Assembly: GCA_003517945.1 (NCBI GenBank)
Contig: DOZP01000108.1
Span: forward strand, 1 to 8,970
From: Porphyromonadaceae bacterium
GTDB lineage: Bacteria > Bacteroidota > Bacteroidia > Bacteroidales > Tannerellaceae
Direction of reading: 5' to 3'
DNA length: 8,970 nt
Shown here: piece after piece, positions 1 through 3,851 of the stretch
How positions within the stretch are numbered: position 1 is the stretch's first letter
Layout of the letters: each line of letters begins with the position of its first letter
Notes under the pieces: model-generated
The model's input: the letters and a program-made list of their open reading frames with translations, nothing else
What the model was told of the DNA's origin: nothing
Database searches by the model: none
Program-made: the position numbers and the translations under genes

Positions 1-129
1 ATGTTACGGTGGAGCTGGAGAGATATTATTTAACCTAAAGTCCATGCTCATAATCAATTACTTATTTTTGTATATAACTGTCTACCGTGCCTTTATTGTC
101 TATTAGTGTCTGCAATTTTGTTAATATAT
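1..129. other. Left edge with no supported gene
   Basis: All plus-strand frames open at base 1 close soon. The most protein-like is frame 3 (VTVELERYYLT then TAA at 36-38), which could be the last residues of a gene entering from the left, but eleven residues cannot be assigned. The rest is AT-rich and lies downstream of the leftward cluster. It contains three spaced TGTCT(A/G) words at 79, 97 and 107. I see no convincing hairpin terminator and no recognisable attachment site. Confidence 0.3.
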
Positions 130-446
130 TTATTGTTCTATCATTTTATTATGGATCGCATCATTTATATTTTCGATATCTTTATTTGAAGGAAATAAAA
201 GTTCAAAAAGGTTGACAAATGACTTTTCCGACTGGGGAACTATTCCATCATAGATAACATCTTTTACTGCATATATTTTCATTCCTATGGGATTTCCTCC
301 ATTAAGCGAATAGCAATGATTAGTGTCTGTATAATAACGTATTATCACATTGTCTTTTATTGCTAAACATTCTTGGTTTTTGTCTACATCTTCATACCCT
401 AGTTTTTAAGATAATCTGTAATATTAAAGTTCTTCTGTATTTCCAT
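130..446 (-). pseudogene. Small protein of unknown function, interrupted by a -1 frameshift
   Basis: Read from ATG at 446, the frame gives MEIQKNFNITDYLK and then hits TAG at 399-401. The adjacent frame is open from there to TAA at 130. If the T5 run at 403-407 (A5 in the mRNA) were one base longer, the two parts would join as one 105-aa protein with the junction DYLKKLGYEDVD. The downstream part read alone could only start at GTG 348, with about 19 in-frame codons wasted upstream. The start lies 9 bases after the stop of the next gene upstream, so the unit sits as the third gene of a leftward operon behind the repressor. No family is recognised; the product would be soluble. It could be a true pseudogene, a sequencing indel in a homopolymer, or programmed -1 slippage at U AAA AAC. 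The single-gene reading is likely, the cause is open. Confidence 0.6.
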
Positions 447-455
447 GATTTTTAC

Positions 456-683
456 TTATTTAAGTTCATCACGCATCTTAAGTTCATCGATGATGAAGTT
501 TTTTTTAACCATTCTTTCTGTTAATATACTGTCAGAAAGGTTTGATTCAATTGATTTTTTGTGAATACTTTTTATTTTATCAATGATACCTAAAAAAAGA
601 TCTCCTATCTGTTCTGCATTGTAATCCCCCTTTTTAATTTCATTAGCTATTTTCTCTAATTCTTCATAAGTCTTTGTTTCCAT
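456..683 (-). CDS. Small helical protein of unknown function
   Basis: A 75-aa product rich in Glu, Lys and Ile, beginning METKTYEELEKIANEIKKGD. It reads as two or three amphipathic helices. There is no signal peptide, no membrane segment, no cysteine pair, and I recognise no family. It lies 5 bases downstream of the repressor stop on the same strand and just upstream of the frameshifted 105-aa unit, so the three are probably co-transcribed from the repressor promoter. The position suggests a function in lysogeny, immunity or host interaction expressed with the repressor, but that is inference from context only. The ATG at 683 is the only sensible start. Confidence 0.65.
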   Translation of the reverse strand: METKTYEELEKIANEIKKGDYNAEQIGDLFLGIIDKIKSIHKKSIESNLSDSILTERMVKKNFIIDELKMRDELK

Positions 684-688
684 ATTCT

Positions 689-1027
689 CTATTTATTTAA
701 TATTTGAAGTACCTTTTCTTTTAGACCTAATTTTATAAACTCATCATTACTTACTTCCAGTTCAACTAAAACTTTGGTTGTATTGACTGCTATCCTACTG
801 TCTAATGAACATGTATCAGGATATGCAATAATATCAATAATATCCATTTCGAAAATTATTGCTAATTGCAATAATAAATCATATTGTAATCCTCTTTCTC
901 CATTTTCTATTAAGCCGTATCCGGACTGTTTTATACCAAGTCTTGATGCAACATATTCTTGCGTAAAGCCTTTATCTTTACGTATATCATGTATGTTTGT
1001 TAAGATGCTCCCCCTTTTTGTTTTCAT
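689..1027 (-). CDS. XRE-family helix-turn-helix repressor (CI-like)
   Basis: A 112-aa protein with an N-terminal XRE/lambda-repressor HTH at about residues 11-66. Diagnostic features are RKDKGFTQEYVASRLGIKQS (first and second helices, with the TQ of the scaffold helix), the ENGERG turn after the recognition helix, and the LLLQLAIIFEMD helix that closes the five-helix bundle. The remaining 45 residues form a short helical tail ending LGLKEKVLQILNK, a tail I recall from small XRE proteins on Bacteroidales mobile elements. No S24 peptidase domain is present, so RecA-stimulated self-cleavage of the LexA/CI kind is not expected and induction must work another way. It is divergent from the rightward early genes across a 126-bp region full of TTGCAA sites, its likely operators. 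It heads a leftward cluster of three units. Repressor of lytic genes is the best guess; the exact DNA target is inferred. Confidence 0.85.
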   Translation of the reverse strand: MKTKRGSILTNIHDIRKDKGFTQEYVASRLGIKQSGYGLIENGERGLQYDLLLQLAIIFEMDIIDIIAYPDTCSLDSRIAVNTTKVLVELEVSNDEFIKLGLKEKVLQILNK

Positions 1028-1059
1028 ATATCTAAGTTAAGGATTTGATATTTAATAAG

Positions 1060-1089
1060 TTGCAATATTTTTGGTGAAAAATATTGCAA
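1060..1089. promoter_or_regulatory. Inverted repeat, probable repressor operator
   Basis: A perfect inverted repeat with 13-bp arms, TTGCAATATTTTT (1060-1072) and AAAAATATTGCAA (1077-1089), around a 4-base centre GGTG. It lies between the divergent repressor and early genes. A terminator is unlikely because the arms are very AT-rich, there is no trailing T run, and no gene reads into it. It best fits a dimer-binding operator for the repressor encoded at 689-1027. Confidence 0.6.
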
Positions 1090-1115
1090 AATGTTTTTAT
1101 CTTATTGCAAAATGT
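1082..1115. repeat. Direct repeat TATTGCAAAATGT, two copies 21 bp apart
   Basis: Copies start at 1082 and 1103, so the spacing is two helical turns and bound proteins would sit on the same DNA face. The first copy overlaps the right arm of the inverted repeat. With the left arm this gives three TTGCAA cores, at 1060, 1084 and 1105. The third falls between the -33 and -7 positions of the rightward promoter, where a bound repressor would block RNA polymerase. Confidence 0.55.
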
Positions 1116-1125
1116 AATATATTTG
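1095..1125 (+). promoter_or_regulatory. Rightward early promoter, Bacteroidales type
   Basis: TATATTTG at 1118-1125 matches the Bacteroidales -7 consensus TANNTTTG exactly. A TTTT at 1095-1098, with a 19-bp spacer, is one mismatch from the -33 element TTTG. Transcription would start a few bases past 1130 and give a leader of about 20 nt before ATG 1154. TTGCAA sites overlap the element, so it is the expected target of the repressor. Confidence 0.5.
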
Positions 1126-1153
1126 CAGTATTATATAAAACTTTTAAAAGAAA

Positions 1154-1399
1154 ATGCAAAGAAACAAAGAAAAACAAACAACATGCAATACCCAAAAAGG
1201 AGTAAAGGTAGGTACGGGGTATGCATCTGAAGCGTGCCGTAAGGTTGGCGTTTCGAGAACCGTATTTGAAACCGCGAAAAAAAAGAGAAAGGAAGGCGGA
1301 GCTTTAACCAAAATGGAAATAGAAGTCCTTTTGGTATATGATGAGCTTATAAACGAAGCTAATAGAAAAATTGAATTATTAACTCAAAAAAACGATTAA
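1154..1399 (+). CDS. Small basic putative HTH protein, first gene of the rightward unit
   Basis: An 81-aa protein. Residues 23-44 (YASEACRKVGVSRTVFETAK and following) look like a helix-turn-helix with the turn at GVS, followed by a basic KKKRK patch. Residues 52-77 form an acidic/leucine-rich helix that could dimerise. It is the first gene after the repressor-controlled promoter, the position where Cro or an early activator usually lies, so a DNA-binding regulatory role is plausible but not shown. ATG 1154 is preceded by a purine-rich stretch and the palindrome CTTTTAAAAG (1141-1150). The next gene starts two bases after its stop. Confidence 0.6.
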   Translation: MQRNKEKQTTCNTQKGVKVGTGYASEACRKVGVSRTVFETAKKKRKEGGALTKMEIEVLLVYDELINEANRKIELLTQKND

Positions 1400-1401
1400 T
1401 C

Positions 1402-1962
1402 ATGAAAAGGTCAGTATTGGATTTGTATAAGAAAACGAATGGTGGACTTAACATCATCTACTATTATTATCCTCAGGCACGCGAATGTGTAGAAGGCTCT
1501 GCCAAATTCTTTAAGATTCGCCCAGACGAACTTCGTCCCACCGCAATAATTGTATGTTATGACTGTATATGGAATATTATAGACTTTGGCGATTCGGTTC
1601 GTTGTTTGTCTCCCATAGATATCTGTATGCAGGAAAATAATTTGTCTTATGATGATGCTATTACATTTGTTGTTAATAAACTATTGACAAATCCGGGGAT
1701 AGCCGAAGCTGGAGAAGATATCAAAGATCATATGAAAGAATGCGTAAAACATAGATCTGATCTTGCTAATTGGAATTTAAGACATCACCGTAAATATTAT
1801 GTAGAGTCGTTATCTAAGGTCGAAGATATTCTTCTTGATAGACTATCTGATCAAGAAGAAGACAATCGTGGTGAGACCGTTTCTATATTAGCTGATATAC
1901 GCAATATACATAAAGCATTGAAAAATCTTTCTGATAAATATGAGGAAGACTACGAATTATAA
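1402..1962 (+). CDS. Free-standing degenerate CHC2-like (primase zinc-finger-like) domain protein
   Basis: A 186-aa protein. Residues 7-94 align without gaps to residues 6-93 of the primase-helicase encoded at 3805-6669; I count about 53 identities in 88 positions. Shared blocks are DLYKKTN, YPQARECVEG, DFGD and SPIDICMQE. The order of motifs follows a CHC2 primase finger (the DE.TPS-like loop, an aromatic strand, the FG turn, then the ID.v and SF.EA helix). However, the four zinc ligands are missing in the equivalent places. Residues 100-186 differ from the larger protein and are mostly charged helix, possibly coiled coil at 130-183. An unrelated CYDC (52-55) and several other cysteines are present. 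Role unknown; candidates are a regulator or accessory subunit of the primase-helicase, or a decoy for its partner. It begins 2 nt after the preceding gene. Confidence 0.7.
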   Translation: MKRSVLDLYKKTNGGLNIIYYYYPQARECVEGSAKFFKIRPDELRPTAIIVCYDCIWNIIDFGDSVRCLSPIDICMQENNLSYDDAITFVVNKLLTNPGIAEAGEDIKDHMKECVKHRSDLANWNLRHHRKYYVESLSKVEDILLDRLSDQEEDNRGETVSILADIRNIHKALKNLSDKYEEDYEL

Positions 1963-1993
1963 AAAAGGAAACGTCAATTTTTATTTTTAATAA

Positions 1994-2341
1994 ATGAATT
2001 TGAGCAAACGTGAAAACCAAGTACTCGCATTACATGCTGTCGGTCTTACTCCGGATGAAATAAGCGATCACCTGTCGGTCACACGGGAAACAGCCCGGAC
2101 TACGATCCGGAATATAAAATCAAAATTGAACTGGCATAAAGCCTCAGAATTGACAGCGTATTGGTGGTGCAATCAATTTAATGTAGATTTTATAGAAAAA
2201 CGAAAACAGATACTATCCGCTTCATTATCATTAATCATACTGATAGCAGGCTCACTATTTGAATGTCGGCGTGTAAGAACACGACAAATGATACTCCGCC
2301 GGACTTATGAAATTGAAAGGCAATACGAAATAGAAGCTTAA
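1994..2341 (+). CDS. LuxR-type HTH protein with one C-terminal membrane segment
   Basis: A 115-aa protein. Residues 3-60 are a LuxR/GerE-type HTH: LSKRENQVLALHAVGLTPDE, then ISDHLSVTRETARTTIRNIK and KLNWHKASELTAY. These carry the usual REx(x)VL opening, the G.(t)..EIa..L turn and the T.R.hi..I..KL recognition helix. No receiver or autoinducer domain precedes it. Residues about 72-89 (ILSASLSLIILIAGSLFE) are hydrophobic enough for one transmembrane helix, followed by a basic, Arg-rich tail (CRRVRTRQ). The segment ends in Glu, so a buried helix instead of a membrane one is possible. I recall similar small LuxR-like proteins in Bacteroidales phages and prophages. It is likely a regulator, perhaps membrane-tethered, within the rightward unit. 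Confidence 0.7.
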   Translation: MNLSKRENQVLALHAVGLTPDEISDHLSVTRETARTTIRNIKSKLNWHKASELTAYWWCNQFNVDFIEKRKQILSASLSLIILIAGSLFECRRVRTRQMILRRTYEIERQYEIEA

Positions 2342-2353
2342 AACATAAATAAT

Positions 2354-2518
2354 ATGAAAACAAAAATTAAAAAATTCATCAAGAACTTTTCCATAGTAAA
2401 AGTCAAATTCGATATTTGTTCTGGAACTACAACTTTTAAGTACAGTTTCTTGAAAATATATTTTTTAGGGATACCTGTATATTATTACCACTGGGAGGAT
2501 ATTGATTTTCCTGTTTAA
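2354..2518 (+). CDS. 54-aa hypothetical protein
   Basis: ATG at 2354, 12 bases after the stop of the LuxR-type gene, gives a 54-aa product running from MKTKIKKFIKNFSIVKVKFD to HWEDIDFPV. It has a basic N-terminus and an aromatic, strand-rich C-terminal half (YSFLKIYFLGIPVYYYHWED). No family is recognised. Support comes from the open frame, the tight spacing to the previous gene, and an end that meets the minus-strand gene exactly, with 4 bp overlap and interlocking stop codons. A chance ORF of this length in AT-rich DNA remains possible. Confidence 0.5.
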   Translation: MKTKIKKFIKNFSIVKVKFDICSGTTTFKYSFLKIYFLGIPVYYYHWEDIDFPV

Positions 2519-2694
2519 ATGGCTGTTAATGTAATAACATTCAGTTTCTCCTTTTTTAATTCTCCTGAAACAAACCAATAACATAGGGCTACATCGCCTT
2601 CTATGTTAGCCACAGTCATTTTTTGTGGGCTTGATGATCCTTTGTGAGAATGTAAAATGACAACATCTCCGGCGTTAATTTTTTGATTACTCAT
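2515..2694 (-). CDS. DUF2158-like small protein
   Basis: A 59-aa product from ATG 2694 to TAA 2515-2517. It carries the pattern of the DUF2158 (YodC-like) family of small uncharacterised proteins: an N-terminal GDVVILHS strand, a short loop, then PQKMTVANIEGDVALCYWF. The usual features GD.V.LkSGgp.MTV......v.C.WF match well, with H-S-H-K replacing the more common KSGG loop. The tail is K/E-rich and ends KEKLNVITLTAI. It lies opposite to all its neighbours in the rightward unit and has its own promoter-like sequence upstream (2720-2727). Function of the family is unknown; it folds as a small beta barrel-like unit by analogy only. Confidence 0.75.
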   Translation of the reverse strand: MSNQKINAGDVVILHSHKGSSSPQKMTVANIEGDVALCYWFVSGELKKEKLNVITLTAI

Positions 2695-2719
2695 AATTTT
2701 AAAGTTTAAATATGAATTG

Positions 2720-2727
2720 CAAATATA
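2720..2727 (-). promoter_or_regulatory. Leftward promoter -7 element upstream of the DUF2158-like gene
   Basis: The minus strand reads TATATTTG, an exact match to TANNTTTG, 25 bases before the start at 2694. It overlaps a TTGCAA word (2717-2722), and the 11-mer ATATATTTGCA (minus strand of 2718-2728) is identical to the -7 region of the rightward early promoter at 1117-1127. No clear -33 TTTG is visible, so confidence is limited. Confidence 0.4.
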
Positions 2728-2737
2728 TATAACAAAA

Positions 2738-2941
2738 ATGAAAGTACGAAGCGAAATTTTAGAAAAAATAAGAACGAGTACAGAAATTCGCCGTGAATTA
2801 GCTCGTCAATTAGATGTTTCAGATGCATCTATAGCAAGATATATTAGGAATAATGAAGAAAACGGAGATTTTACAAAGGTGATCGCCATAAAAGTAATCT
2901 CCAATAAACTAAATATACCGGAAGATTCAGTTCTGGAGTAA
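2738..2941 (+). CDS. Small HTH-like DNA-binding protein
   Basis: A 67-aa product from ATG 2738. An in-frame TTG at 2717 is available, but it lies on top of the divergent promoter-like element and ATG is preferred. Residues about 12-35 (TEIRRELARQLDVSDASIAR) form a helix-turn-helix with the VSDAS turn and recognition helix, followed by YIRNNEENGDFTKVIAIKVI and a short NKLNIPEDSVLE tail. The tail is typical of XRE-like folds, in which a final helix precedes the phrase 'nIpeddlle'. It probably binds DNA as a Cro-like or accessory early regulator. It is divergent from the DUF2158-like gene, so it may control the shared 43-bp gap. Confidence 0.65.
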   Translation: MKVRSEILEKIRTSTEIRRELARQLDVSDASIARYIRNNEENGDFTKVIAIKVISNKLNIPEDSVLE

Positions 2942-2978
2942 CATGAAAAATAGCTGCGACACTAAAGAATAATAAATT

Positions 2979-3203
2979 ATGAGTACACAAAAACAATCAG
3001 TTGAGATTCAACCTAAAAAGGATTTTAATAAAGAAAAATTCTTTGTTTATAATGTTCAATGCCCCGCATGTAATGGAAAAGGTTCTCATACCGGTTATAC
3101 ACCGGGAAAGAAAGATCCGGACATAACTCCATGTAAACAATGTGATGCGACCGGAAAATTAAAAGCAGAAATAGATATCATATGGACTCCTTATTATGAT
3201 TGA
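2979..3203 (+). CDS. DnaJ-type zinc-binding small protein
   Basis: A 74-aa protein with two CxxCxGxG-like modules, CPACNGKG (residues 28-35) and CKQCDATG (52-59). Together these make one complete four-cysteine zinc site (C28, C31, C52, C55) of the DnaJ cysteine-rich type. DnaJ itself has four modules and two zinc sites, and here J domain and substrate-binding parts are absent. The N-terminal 25 residues are charged, and the tail IDIIWTPYYD is acidic and aromatic. Small one-zinc proteins like this are common in phages with no settled role; a protein- or nucleic acid-binding accessory is plausible. The stop overlaps the start of the next gene by 8 bp. Confidence 0.7.
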   Translation: MSTQKQSVEIQPKKDFNKEKFFVYNVQCPACNGKGSHTGYTPGKKDPDITPCKQCDATGKLKAEIDIIWTPYYD

Positions 3204-3495
3204 TATGGTACGCGAAGATGTAAAAATAAAGATAGTATCTCAGGTACTGGCGGATATTACGACGGAAAAGAATGAGTTCTCGATCCATGCATCTGATGAT
3301 ATGTATGTATCAACGAAAACAAAACTGGAAATGTGTGTTCTCGATGATATTGAAAAATCTCAAATAGTAACAGTCGAACGATATCAGATCACTGATGACA
3401 ATACTGTCATATTCTCTATGACAAAGCGTTTTGGATTTACGCTGTATAAATTCATTGATATAATGATTTTTATCATCGAAAAATACAATTTATGA
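3196..3495 (+). CDS. Hypothetical phage protein, 99 aa
   Basis: The product begins MIDMVREDVKIKIVSQVLAD and ends IMIFIIEKYNL. It looks like a small alpha/beta protein with several acidic patches; the last 20 residues are hydrophobic but also carry charge (IEKY). No family recognised. ATG 3196 overlaps the previous gene by 8 bp. ATG 3205, two bases past that stop, would give a 96-aa protein and is an equal candidate. Its stop overlaps the next start in an ATGA arrangement, so it is probably translationally coupled. Confidence 0.6.
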   Translation: MIDMVREDVKIKIVSQVLADITTEKNEFSIHASDDMYVSTKTKLEMCVLDDIEKSQIVTVERYQITDDNTVIFSMTKRFGFTLYKFIDIMIFIIEKYNL

Positions 3496-3851
3496 TGCCT
3501 GACTACACATCACATTTGCTTAAAAATTGGGATTGGTGGGAACTGTATAAAGAAAAGATAGGTGAACGCAAATTAGTAGAGTTTATGAATAAAGTATACA
3601 AGCTTTTTGTAAATATGAAGCCCGGATCCTTTTTTTCAATAGAAAAGAATGTAACGGAAGAAAACCGGGATCTTTTTATAAAAATGTGTTGCATGTTTAT
3701 AGATGAAACCTATCACTCGCCTCCGTCTATGTTAGGGTATTATGAGTTAAATTCAGATTGTACCTTATTAAAACATGTAGCATTTCCATATAAACCTTTG
3801 TTAAATGGTAACAACAGAAGATCTATACAAAAAGACAAACAATGGTCTTGA
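3492..3851 (+). CDS. Hypothetical phage protein, 119 aa
   Basis: The product starts MMPDYTSHLLKNWDWWELYK, with a Trp-rich N-terminal helix. It continues through a helical middle (VEFMNKVYKLFVNMK), a Cys pair (MCCMF) and a mixed C-terminal part. No recognised family and no signal or membrane segment. The start lies in an ATGA overlap with the preceding gene. The last 15 codons are read in a second frame as the start of the primase-helicase (3805-3851), so the C-terminus is constrained by the next gene. The basic tail NRRSIQKDKQWS is encoded there. Function unknown; the position just before the replication gene suggests, but does not show, a replication accessory. Confidence 0.65.
   Translation: MMPDYTSHLLKNWDWWELYKEKIGERKLVEFMNKVYKLFVNMKPGSFFSIEKNVTEENRDLFIKMCCMFIDETYHSPPSMLGYYELNSDCTLLKHVAFPYKPLLNGNNRRSIQKDKQWS

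Noticed and set aside
102..329. The 11-mer ATTAGTGTCTG occurs at 102-112 and again at 319-329, and TGTCT words recur at 79, 97 and 107.
   Set aside because: Matches of this length are expected by chance in 9 kb of AT-rich DNA; one copy lies within the small minus-strand reading frame and no longer repeat surrounds them.
774..1040. An 88-codon plus-strand open frame opposite the repressor.
   Set aside because: It is the antisense shadow of the XRE gene, with no plausible protein character, and would run into the control region.
1060..1089. Reading the 13-bp-arm inverted repeat as a transcription terminator.
   Set aside because: No gene ends nearby, the stem has few G-C pairs, and there is no T run after it; a regulatory site fits better.
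2943..2972. A nine-codon ATG-to-TAA frame (MKNSCDTKE) between the 67-aa HTH gene and the DnaJ-type gene.
   Set aside because: Too short to support; no repeated codons or attenuator hairpin that would mark a leader peptide.
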